Source: Leisingera sp. JC1 (GTDB lineage: Bacteria > Pseudomonadota > Alphaproteobacteria > Rhodobacterales > Rhodobacteraceae). Taken from it: a stretch of 41,621 nucleotides of DNA. Positions within the stretch are counted from its first letter, which is position 1; each line of letters starts with the position of its first letter. A model generated the notes under the pieces. The model searched no databases and was not told where the DNA came from. It saw nothing but the letters and a program-made list of their open reading frames with translations. The DNA is taken from the NCBI RefSeq assembly GCF_001679925.1, contig NZ_LYUZ01000098.1, positions 1 through 41,621 of the forward strand. The letters run 5' to 3'. Made by a program: the position numbers and the translations under genes. Positions 34,989 through 41,621 of this stretch are shown here, in pieces.

Positions 34989-35858
34989 ATGCGCCTGTTT
35001 CTTCTCGTCTCTCTCACCATGATCGCTTTTGCCGCGAACTCCATCCTCAGCCGGCTGGCGATCGGGGCCGGGCATATGGATGCGGGCAGCTTTGGCCTGC
35101 TGCGGCTGGCCTCGGGGGCTGCGATGCTGGTGGTGCTGTGCCGGATGCAGGGGCTGGCGGTGCGCCAGAACCTGGGTGCGAGCCTGCGCGGCGGCGCGGC
35201 GCTGACGTTGTATATCGCCGGGTTTTCGCTGGCCTATCAGCAGCTTGACGCCGGTCTTGGCGCGCTGGTGCTGTTCGGGGTGGTACAGGTCACGATGTTC
35301 TTGTGGGGCGCGGTGCGGGGCACGCCTGTCAGCGCGGGCCAGGTGGCGGGCGCGGTGCTGGCGTTTCTGGGGCTGGCCTATGTGGTCTGGCCGGATGGCT
35401 CCGGCACGGCGCCTTTGGGGGCGTCTTTGCTGATGGCGGCGGCGGGCCTGGGCTGGGGCATCTACAGCGTTCTGGGGCGCGGTGCTGTGCAGCCGCTGAC
35501 GGCGACGGCGGTGAATTTCCTGTGGTCCACAGTAATGTTCCTGCCGGTGGCCCTATGGCTGGGCGGCAGCACGGTGAGCCTCTACGGCGCGGTGCTGGCG
35601 GTGCTGTCGGGCGCGGTCACCTCCGGCATGGGCTATGCGCTGTGGTACCGGCTGCTGCCGCAGATCCTGCCTGCGGTGGCCGCCACCGTGCAGCTGAGCG
35701 TGCCGGTGATTGCGATCCTTGCCGGGGCGGCCCTGCTGGGCGAGGCGGTCGGGCTGCGGCTGGTCTTCGGCAGCGCGGCGGTCCTGGGCGGCATTGCGCT
35801 GGTGGTGCTGCGGGCGCCTGCGCGCAAGGGGCAGGCGGAGAAGCGGGCGGCGAAGTAA
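34989..35858 (+). CDS. DMT-superfamily transporter (EamA family)
   Basis: The 289-residue membrane protein has ten hydrophobic segments in two EamA repeats of about five helices each (repeat 2 begins near residue 145, AASLLMAAAGLGWGIYSVLG). The C-terminus is short and basic (ARKGQAEKRAAK). ATG 34989 (MRLFLLVSL) fits the first helix; the frame extends 38 codons upstream through non-coding sequence. There is no clear ribosome-binding site. EamA proteins export amino acids or metabolites; the substrate is unknown. It is followed by the lipase gene 45 bp later on the same strand, so it may share a transcript with the next two genes. Confidence 0.87.
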   Translation: MRLFLLVSLTMIAFAANSILSRLAIGAGHMDAGSFGLLRLASGAAMLVVLCRMQGLAVRQNLGASLRGGAALTLYIAGFSLAYQQLDAGLGALVLFGVVQVTMFLWGAVRGTPVSAGQVAGAVLAFLGLAYVVWPDGSGTAPLGASLLMAAAGLGWGIYSVLGRGAVQPLTATAVNFLWSTVMFLPVALWLGGSTVSLYGAVLAVLSGAVTSGMGYALWYRLLPQILPAVAATVQLSVPVIAILAGAALLGEAVGLRLVFGSAAVLGGIALVVLRAPARKGQAEKRAAK

Positions 35859-35903
35859 GCGCGGGGGCTTCCCTGTGGTGCCGCTTGGGCTTATCTGGGC
35901 CTC

Positions 35904-36680
35904 ATGCGTGATGTTCTGAAATCCCTGATAGCCGCCGCTGCGGTGCTTCTGCCGCTGCCAGCGGCTGCTGATTGCGTGATCCTGCTGCACGGGCTGGCGC
36001 GCTCCGAGACTTCATTCGCGGTGATGGAGGAGGTGCTGCAGTCGCGCGGGTATTCCGTGGTGCGGCCCGGATATGCCTCGACTGAAGACCCGGTGCAGGT
36101 GCTGGCGGAGCAGACTTTGCCCGCCGCCTTTACCGCCTGCGGGGAGGAGACAACCCATGTGGTCAGCCATTCGATGGGCGGCATCCTGCTGCGGTACTGG
36201 CTGCAGGGCAATCGCCCGGAAAATCTGGGCCGCGCGGTGATGATGGGGCCGCCGAACCAGGGCAGCGAGCTGGTGGATGAGCTGGGCGATTGGGAGGTGT
36301 TCGGCTACCTGAACGGCCCGGCCGGGCTGCAGCTGGGCACCGGGGCGGACAGCCTGCCCAAGCGCCTGCCGCCGGTGGATTTCGAGCTGGGGGTGATTGC
36401 CGGCAGTGAGACGCTGAACCCGGTGTTCTCGGCGCTCATTCCCGGTGCGGATGACGGCAAGGTTTCGGTTGAGAGCACCAAGGTTGAGGGCATGGCGGCG
36501 CATCTGACGTTGCCGGTCACCCATACCTACATGATGAACAATCCCCAGGTGATGGCGCAGGCGCTGCATTTCCTGGAGGAAGGGCGGTTTGACCCGTCGC
36601 TTGGCTGGCTGGCGGCAGTGGAAGAGATCATCAGCGAGGCCTGCCAGCTGAACGGCGGCTGCGAAGAGGCGGAACAATGA
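35904..36680 (+). CDS. Secreted alpha/beta hydrolase, lipase-like
   Basis: The 258-residue protein has a signal peptide (about 1-22, cut after AAA), so it acts in the periplasm or outside. The N-terminal ILLHGLARS is the oxyanion-hole region, and VVSHSMGG holds the nucleophile Ser90. Asp is plausible in [12 protein letters not shown] and His in PVTHTYMM. It resembles lipases and plant-palmitoyl-esterase-like hydrolases of the GPI-inositol deacylase/PGAP1-like type. The 4-bp overlap (ATGA, 36677-36680) with the phnM-like gene shows translational coupling. The substrate is unknown. Confidence 0.85.
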   Translation: MRDVLKSLIAAAAVLLPLPAAADCVILLHGLARSETSFAVMEEVLQSRGYSVVRPGYASTEDPVQVLAEQTLPAAFTACGEETTHVVSHSMGGILLRYWLQGNRPENLGRAVMMGPPNQGSELVDELGDWEVFGYLNGPAGLQLGTGADSLPKRLPPVDFELGVIAGSETLNPVFSALIPGADDGKVSVESTKVEGMAAHLTLPVTHTYMMNNPQVMAQALHFLEEGRFDPSLGWLAAVEEIISEACQLNGGCEEAEQ

Positions 36681-37825
36681 CGTTGGAACTGACGCTGCAG
36701 GGCGGCGATGTGCTGCGCCCCGGCGGGCTGGATACAGGCGGTGAGATCGCCATCGCGGAGGGGCTGGTGGCAGAGGCGCCTGCCGGCCGCGCGGTGGACC
36801 TGTCGGGCTATCTGGTGCTGCCGGGGATCGTGGACGTGCATGGCGACGGGTTCGAGCGCCACCTGGCACCGCGCCGGGGGGCGATGAAACAGATGGCGGA
36901 GGGCGTCGTGGCGGCGGAGGCCGAGCTGGCGGCCAATGGCATCACCACCGCGGTGCTGGCGCAGTTCTATTCCTGGGAGGGCGGCCTGCGCGGGCCGGAG
37001 TTTGCGGCGCAGGTGTTTGAGGGCATCAAGGCGGTGCGCGGATCGGTGGTGACGGATCTGCTGCCGCAGCTGCGGTTCGAGATCCACATGCTGGAGGATT
37101 ACGCCGGGCTGGCGGCGAAAGTGGCAGACTGGCAGGTGCCCTATGTGGTGTTCAACGACCACCTGCCGCATGACCGGCTGGCGCAAGGCAAGAAGCCGCC
37201 GCGCCTCACCGGCCAGGCGCTGAAGGCAGGACGCAACCCGGAGGTCCACTGGCAGATGCTGAAGGACATGCACGCGCGCCGGGATGAGGTGCCGGGCTGC
37301 TTGGATGTGCTTTGTGCAGAGCTGGCGGCGCTGGATGTGCGGCTGGGAAGCCATGACGACCAGACCGCAGAGGACCGCGCCGTCTGGCGTGAACGCGGCG
37401 CGCGGATTGCCGAGTTCCCCGAGACGCTGGAGGCGGCAGAGGCCGCGCGTGCAGGCGGCGATCCGGTGATCCTCGGCTCGCCCAACGTGGTGCGCGGCGG
37501 CTCGCACAAGGGTAATGCCTCTGCCGTTGAGCTGATCGCCATGGGGCTGTGCGATGCGCTGGCCTCCGACTACCACTACCCCAGCCCGCGCCGTGCGGCG
37601 CTGATGCTGGAACGCTCCGGCCTTTTGGACTTGGCGGGGGCGTGGCGGCTGGTGTCGGAAGGGCCTGCGCAGCTTCTGGGTCTCACCGACCGCGGCAGGC
37701 TGCAGCCGGGCAAACGCGCCGATATTCTGGTGCTGGACAAGCAGAGCCAGCGGGTGGCGGCGACGATTTCCGGCGGGCGGGTCAGCTATATGTCGGGGGA
37801 CGTGGCGGGCCGCTTCCTCGCCTGA
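36677..37825 (+). CDS. phnM: PhnM-like alpha-D-ribose 1-methylphosphonate 5-triphosphate diphosphatase
   Basis: The 382-residue amidohydrolase-fold enzyme carries [20 protein letters not shown] (49-68), with the metal-binding D-x-H and D-G-x-E pattern of PhnM. Later motifs are HDDQ (about 232-235) and ASDYHYPS, also typical. In the C-P lyase pathway it releases pyrophosphate from the ribosyl-triphosphate intermediate. The rest of the phn operon (phnG-L, phnJ) is not in the window; a second copy outside organised clusters is possible. It is coupled to the upstream secreted lipase by a 4-bp overlap. That pairing is unexpected for phosphonate use. Confidence 0.85.
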   Translation: MTLELTLQGGDVLRPGGLDTGGEIAIAEGLVAEAPAGRAVDLSGYLVLPGIVDVHGDGFERHLAPRRGAMKQMAEGVVAAEAELAANGITTAVLAQFYSWEGGLRGPEFAAQVFEGIKAVRGSVVTDLLPQLRFEIHMLEDYAGLAAKVADWQVPYVVFNDHLPHDRLAQGKKPPRLTGQALKAGRNPEVHWQMLKDMHARRDEVPGCLDVLCAELAALDVRLGSHDDQTAEDRAVWRERGARIAEFPETLEAAEAARAGGDPVILGSPNVVRGGSHKGNASAVELIAMGLCDALASDYHYPSPRRAALMLERSGLLDLAGAWRLVSEGPAQLLGLTDRGRLQPGKRADILVLDKQSQRVAATISGGRVSYMSGDVAGRFLA

Positions 37826-37903
37826 GGGAGGGGCGCCGCGCATCAGGCCGGGTGGCCCTCTTTGCGGCGCGTGAAACCGGCGGTGCCGCTTTCACTGCCC
37901 GGC

Positions 37904-37928
37904 CGCTTCTTTCTGGTCTGAAATACCC
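37904..37928 (-). repeat. Second copy of the GTATTT intergenic motif, inverted
   Basis: On the minus strand the sequence reads CCCCGGGGTATTTCAGACC and continues AGAAAGAAG. It has the same GTATTT core and a purine-rich GAA tail at the same distance as the copy at 34893. It lies downstream of purK on that strand. Confidence 0.35.
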
Positions 37929-37966
37929 CGGGGGTCTGGGGGCAGCACCCCAAGTGGGGAGTGGGA

Positions 37967-37983
37967 TTGGGGCTGAGCCCCAA
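37967..37983 (-). terminator. Possible purK terminator
   Basis: TTGGGGCT-G-AGCCCCAA is an 8-bp perfect inverted repeat 4 bases past the purK stop. It lacks a T-run, so it may work poorly or only as an mRNA end hairpin. Confidence 0.4.
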
Positions 37984-37987
37984 CCCG

Positions 37988-39064
37988 TCAGCCTTCCGCC
38001 TTTACCACCCGGTTCACATGGCCCATCTTGCGGCCCGGCTTGGCCTCGGCCTTGCCGTAGAGGTGGATGGCGCAGTCAGCCTCTTTTGCCAGCTCCGGGA
38101 TGCGGTCCACGTCGGCGCCGATCAGGTTTTCCATCACCACGTCGGAATGGCGCTGGCCGTCGCCCAGCGGCCATCCCGCAACCGCGCGGATGTGCTGTTC
38201 GAACTGATCCACGGTGCAGCCGTTCTGGGTCCAGTGGCCGGAATTGTGCACCCGCGGGGCGATCTCGTTGACGATCAGGCCCTGGGCGGTGACGAACAGC
38301 TCGACGCCGAGGACGCCGACATACTCCAGCGCGTTCAGGATCTTGCCTGCCATCAGCACCGCATCCATGCGCTGGCCTGTGCTCAGCTTGGCGGGCACGG
38401 TGGTGGTGTGCAGGATGCCGTCGCGGTGGACGTTCTCGCCGGGGTCGAAACAGGCGATCTCGCCGGTCACGCCGCGGGCGGCGATGACGGAGACCTCGTG
38501 GCTGAAATTCACGAAGCCTTCGAGGATCGAGGGGGCGCCAGCCATGGACGCGAGGGCTTCGCCTGCGTCTTCCGGGGATTTGATGCGGGCCTGGCCCTTG
38601 CCGTCATAGCCGAACCGGCGGGTTTTCAGGATCGAGGGCGCGCCGATCTCCGCCAGGGCGGCGTCGAGGCTGGCCTGGTCGGTGATGTCGGCAAAAGGCG
38701 CGGTTTTGAGGCCGAGGTCCTGCAGGAAAGTCTTTTCGGTCAGCCGGTCCTGGCTGATCCGCAGCGCCTCGCGGCCCGGGCGGATCGGCTTGTGCGATTC
38801 CAGAAGGTCGAGGGCGGAGGTCGGGATGTTCTCGAACTCATAGGTGATCACATCGACGGAAGCGGCGAAGGCGGCCAGCGCCTCGGCGTCTTCGTAGCCT
38901 GCGGTGGTCACCTGGTCGGCCACATGGCCTGCGGGCGGGTTGGTGCCCGGTTCAAAGATATGGGTCTTGAAGCCGAGGCGGGAGGCCGCGACGGAGAGCA
39001 TCCGGCCCAGCTGGCCGCCGCCGAGGATGCCGATGGTCGATCCGGGGGCAAGCACGTCAGTCAT
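37988..39064 (-). CDS. purK: N5-carboxyaminoimidazole ribonucleotide synthase
   Basis: The 358-residue ATP-grasp enzyme converts AIR, bicarbonate and ATP to N5-CAIR in purine synthesis. The N-terminal GGGQLGRM (15-22) begins the preATP-grasp domain. ATP-grasp hallmarks are [22 protein letters not shown] and [14 protein letters not shown]. It begins at ATG 39064, inside the purE coding end (8-bp overlap), so translation is coupled to purE. PurE handles the next step, making this a two-gene operon. Confidence 0.96.
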   Translation of the reverse strand: MTDVLAPGSTIGILGGGQLGRMLSVAASRLGFKTHIFEPGTNPPAGHVADQVTTAGYEDAEALAAFAASVDVITYEFENIPTSALDLLESHKPIRPGREALRISQDRLTEKTFLQDLGLKTAPFADITDQASLDAALAEIGAPSILKTRRFGYDGKGQARIKSPEDAGEALASMAGAPSILEGFVNFSHEVSVIAARGVTGEIACFDPGENVHRDGILHTTTVPAKLSTGQRMDAVLMAGKILNALEYVGVLGVELFVTAQGLIVNEIAPRVHNSGHWTQNGCTVDQFEQHIRAVAGWPLGDGQRHSDVVMENLIGADVDRIPELAKEADCAIHLYGKAEAKPGRKMGHVNRVVKAEG

Positions 39065-39545
39065 CAACGGGTTCCTCCGGGATGGAGGCGGAGAGCGCCT
39101 CGCGCCAATCGTCCAGCCGCTGGGCCAGGGCCTCATCCTGCAGCGCCAGGATGCCAGCGGCCATCAGGCCCGCGTTGGCGGCGCCGGCGGACCCGATCGC
39201 CATGGTGGCAACCGGGAAGCCCTTGGGCATTTGCACGATGGAATACAGCGAGTCGACGCCGGACAGCGCGCGGGTCTGGACCGGCACGCCGACCACCGGC
39301 ACACGGGTTTTGGAGGCGACCATGCCGGGCAGGTGAGCTGCCCCGCCGGCGCCTGCGATGATCACCTGCAGGCCGCGGTCTGCGGCGGATTTTCCGTAGC
39401 TCCACAGCCGGTCCGGGGTGCGGTGGGCAGAGACGATCCTGGCCTCGTATTCAACGCCCAGTTCATCGAGGATATTGGCGGCTTCCTTCATGGTGGGCCA
39501 GTCGGATTGGCTGCCCATGATGATGCCCACTTTGATGTCACCCAT
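39057..39545 (-). CDS. purE: N5-carboxyaminoimidazole ribonucleotide mutase
   Basis: The 162-residue class I PurE rearranges N5-CAIR to CAIR. The N-terminal [12 protein letters not shown] and the SAHRTPDR segment with the catalytic His, plus [12 protein letters not shown], are diagnostic. The neighbouring PurK supplies its substrate. It is the first gene of the operon; the upstream 281 bp to the DUF1272 gene hold a divergent promoter region with no recognisable operator. Confidence 0.97.
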   Translation of the reverse strand: MGDIKVGIIMGSQSDWPTMKEAANILDELGVEYEARIVSAHRTPDRLWSYGKSAADRGLQVIIAGAGGAAHLPGMVASKTRVPVVGVPVQTRALSGVDSLYSIVQMPKGFPVATMAIGSAGAANAGLMAAGILALQDEALAQRLDDWREALSASIPEEPVDD

Positions 39546-39826
39546 GGATGGTGGCTCCTGTCGCGGCTTGTGGAGCGCGCACTATAGGGAAAGTTGCGGT
39601 TTTCGCAATGCGGGATGGATGCGTAAACGGCGGGATTTGCCTTGTTTTGCGAGGGCCGGCGCTATGCCGCAGGCTGGCCGGCAAGGGAGGGCTCCCGCCC
39701 GCGCGGGATGCGGTCAGGCCCGCACCGCCTTGCGGTTGGGCGTGGCGCCGCGCTGGCGCGCGGCGCGGGTGGCTTGCACTGGCTGCGGCAGCGCGGCAGG
39801 GTGGCGGTGGAAACAGGGAGACTGCG

Positions 39827-40141
39827 ATGCTGGAACTGCGGCCCAATTGCGAGCTCTGCGACAAGGATCTGCCGCCGGAGGCTGCGGATGCGCGGATCTG
39901 CAGCTATGAGTGCACTTATTGCGCGGACTGCGTGGAGCGCGTGCTGCACAATGTCTGCCCGACCTGCGGCGGCGGTTTTACGCCGCGGCCGATCCGGCCC
40001 CAGAAGGCCTGGCGGGAGGCGCTGAAGCTGGGGCTGGGGAACCATCCGGCGTCAACCCGGCGGGTGCATTCAAAATTTACCGGTGAGGATATTGCCGCGC
40101 ATGTGGCGCGCATCCGGCATCTGAAGCCGGAGGAGCGGTGA
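39827..40141 (+). CDS. DUF1272 cysteine-rich protein
   Basis: The 104-residue protein begins at ATG 39827 with GGGAG 6 bases upstream. Eight cysteines (8, 11, 25, 29, 32, 35, 44, 47) are arranged in pairs in the first 50 residues, as for a double zinc ribbon or ring-like cluster (CELC, CSYECTYCADC, CPTC). This is the DUF1272 signature. The second half is basic and unstructured, ending in RHLKPEER. No function is known. It stands alone, converging on the uracil permease gene, with a strong terminator overlapping its stop. Confidence 0.88.
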   Translation: MLELRPNCELCDKDLPPEAADARICSYECTYCADCVERVLHNVCPTCGGGFTPRPIRPQKAWREALKLGLGNHPASTRRVHSKFTGEDIAAHVARIRHLKPEER

Positions 40142-40177
40142 GCAGGGCCGCCTTTGCAGCGGCCCTGCTATTTTTTC
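40141..40177. terminator. Terminator between the DUF1272 gene and the permease gene
   Basis: AGCAGGGCCGC (40141-40151) pairs perfectly with GCGGCCCTGCT (40159-40169) and is followed by ATTTTTTC, an ideal intrinsic terminator for the plus strand. It overlaps the last base of the stop codon. It may also serve the convergent permease gene. Confidence 0.92.
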
Positions 40178-40181
40178 GGGA

Positions 40182-41465
40182 TCAGTCCCGCTGCTGCGGC
40201 AGGATCAGGTTCAGCAAGAGGCCGGCAACGCCGGACAGGCCGATGCCCGCGAGGGTGAAGCCTTCGCCGAATTGCAGGGTGAGCCCGCCGAGGCCGATGA
40301 TCAGCACGGTGGAGATGATCACCATGTTGCGCGCCTCCGACAGCGCCTCGCCCAGTTTCGCCAGCACCGACAGGCCGACCACGGTGACCATGCCAAAGAG
40401 CAGGATCATGATGCCGCCCATCACCGGCATCGGGATGGTCGACAGCGCGCCGGAGAGCTTGCCCGCAAAGGACAGCGCAATGGCAAAGACCGCGGCCCAG
40501 GTCATGATCGCCGGGTTGAAGGCACGGGTGAGGGTGACGGCGCCGGTGACCTCGGAATAAGTGGTGTTGGGCGGGCCGCCCAGGAGGCCCGCGGCGGCGG
40601 TGGCGAGGCCGTCGCCCAGCATGGTGTTCTGGATGCCGGGTTTCTCCATGTAGTCGCGCTTGGTCACGCTGGAGATCGCCATGATGTCGCCGAAGTGCTC
40701 AATCGCGGGGGCGATGGCAACCGGCAGGATGAACAGGATGGCGGCGAGGTTGAACTCGGGCGCGACAAAGCCCGGGACCTTGAACCAGGGAGCATCCGCC
40801 AGCGGCGCGGTGTTGACCAGGGTTTCGCCGTTGATCGCGCCGAGGGCCAGCGCGGCGATATAGCCTGCGGCGACGCCTGCGAGGATCGGCACCACCCGCA
40901 TGATGCCGCGGCCCAGGATGGCCGTCAGCATGGTGGCGCCCAGCGATATGGCAGCTAGCAGCAGCGCGGTGTTGCGCGGCATCACCTGGGTTTCGCCTGC
41001 GAGGCCGGTGGCCATGTTGACCGCAACCGGCGCCAGCGACAGGCCGATCACCATGATCACCGGGCCGACCACGACGGGCGGCAGCAGCCGGTGCAGGAAG
41101 CCGGACCCAAAGGCGCGAATGGCGAAGGAGAGCGCGACATACAGCAGGCCCGCTGCCGCCAGGCCGCCGGTGGTGGCGGCCATGCCCCAGGTCTGCACGC
41201 CGTAGATGATCGGCGCGATGAAGGCGAAGGAGGAGGCCAGGAACACCGGCACCTGGCCGCGGGTGACGATCTGGAAAATCAGCGTGCCAAGGCCTGCGGT
41301 GAACAGCGCGACGCTGGGGTCCAGCCCGGTCAGCAGCGGCACCAGCACCAGCGCGCCGAAGGCGACAAACAGCATCTGGGCGCCGACAAGGACCTGTTTC
41401 GGGGTGAATTTGTAATCGGCGCTTGGGGCGGCGGGTGCCGGAGTAAGGTCGCTGGCGGGGGTCAT
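40182..41465 (-). CDS. uraA: Uracil permease (NCS2 family)
   Basis: The 427-residue membrane protein has about 14 hydrophobic segments. The substrate-binding EHFGD (with Glu), the GGPPNTTYSEVTGAV segment, and the later PMPVMGGIMILLFG correspond to the UraA uracil-proton symporter. Uracil rather than xanthine is favoured by the PPNTTY context. Start at ATG 41465 (MTPASDLTP). A RutR-like operator lies about 100 bp upstream, linking it to pyrimidine catabolism. It is the first gene in its transcription unit as far as the window shows. Confidence 0.92.
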   Translation of the reverse strand: MTPASDLTPAPAAPSADYKFTPKQVLVGAQMLFVAFGALVLVPLLTGLDPSVALFTAGLGTLIFQIVTRGQVPVFLASSFAFIAPIIYGVQTWGMAATTGGLAAAGLLYVALSFAIRAFGSGFLHRLLPPVVVGPVIMVIGLSLAPVAVNMATGLAGETQVMPRNTALLLAAISLGATMLTAILGRGIMRVVPILAGVAAGYIAALALGAINGETLVNTAPLADAPWFKVPGFVAPEFNLAAILFILPVAIAPAIEHFGDIMAISSVTKRDYMEKPGIQNTMLGDGLATAAAGLLGGPPNTTYSEVTGAVTLTRAFNPAIMTWAAVFAIALSFAGKLSGALSTIPMPVMGGIMILLFGMVTVVGLSVLAKLGEALSEARNMVIISTVLIIGLGGLTLQFGEGFTLAGIGLSGVAGLLLNLILPQQRD

Positions 41466-41561
41466 TTTCTCGCTCGTATCGTTGGTTTGCAGTCCGGCCC
41501 GGGCCGGGCGGGTGACAGGCCGCGGGCAAAATTGCAGTGCTCCTAAACGGAAAAACCACCT

Positions 41562-41577
41562 TTGACCATCCGGTCAG
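41562..41577. promoter_or_regulatory. RutR-like operator upstream of the uracil permease gene
   Basis: TTGACCATCCGGTCAG matches 12 of 14 defined positions of the RutR operator (TTGACCA-NN-TGGTCAA). It lies about 100 bp before the permease start. On the minus strand it also reads as a hairpin ahead of GGTGGTTTTT, so a terminator for a gene beyond the window edge is an alternative explanation. Confidence 0.5.
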
Positions 41578-41621
41578 GGGGCGTTTTCTGCGCCTGCGGA
41601 CAGGGTGTCGCAACAGGGGGC

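Overview
The window is a high-GC, gene-dense stretch of chromosome from an alphaproteobacterium, most likely a marine Rhodobacteraceae (Roseobacter group; Leisingera, Phaeobacter or Ruegeria-like). The basis is recognition of protein families and their usual look in that group (NhaC next to a GlxA regulator, SoxC with a small cytochrome, a DUF2161 nuclease-like protein, DUF1272, purE-purK, groESL behind a CIRCE element). No rRNA, tRNA or CRISPR array was seen. The genus is inference.

Layout. 1-300: the 3' end of an IS5-type transposase gene and its probable terminus. 491-3412 (+): a SAM methyltransferase with a regulatory domain, then an Aer-like PAS protein without a signalling domain. 3415-7759 (-): GlxA-family regulator, NhaC antiporter, and a soluble globin-coupled chemoreceptor. 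8128-10139: an H-type lectin protein, then a divergent MerR regulator/MFS transporter pair that shares a textbook MerR operator. 10195-12616: prs, an alpha/beta hydrolase and an NTF2-like protein that is divergent from a LysR regulator (12716-13531). 13540-15331 (-): a cytochrome c and a SoxC-type molybdopterin sulfite dehydrogenase, translationally overlapping. 15530-18997: HCCA-isomerase-like protein, threonine aldolase, a small membrane protein, and a ycgN-ribF operon. 19165-21654 (-): a secreted protein of unknown function, a structured non-coding stretch, a MaoC-type hydratase and a HAD phosphatase. 21918-26301 (+): a large RTX metalloprotease with 36 uninterrupted nonapeptide repeats, then a membrane chemoreceptor. 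26557-30527: an M48 lipoprotein protease, a Mn-dependent pyrophosphatase, and two tandem TraB/GumN (Tiki-type) proteins. 30678-34729 (+): DUF2161 protein, a 2-oxoglutarate oxygenase, and groES-groEL. 34989-37825 (+): a DMT transporter, then a secreted lipase-like protein overlapping an orphan phnM. 37988-41465: purK-purE, a DUF1272 protein and a uracil permease whose upstream region carries a RutR-like operator.

The genes are mostly core metabolism and stress housekeeping with a scattering of sensing and exported functions. The strongest regulatory signals are the CIRCE element, the MerR operator in a 19-bp spacer, the RutR-like box, a LysR palindrome overlapping its own start codon, and a 10-bp-phased direct repeat before nhaC. 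I found no clearly new multi-gene system. The best candidates for something undescribed are the minus-strand structured RNA near 19.94-20.08 kb, the phnM-lipase coupling, the orphan PAS and lectin proteins, and the tandem Tiki-like pair.
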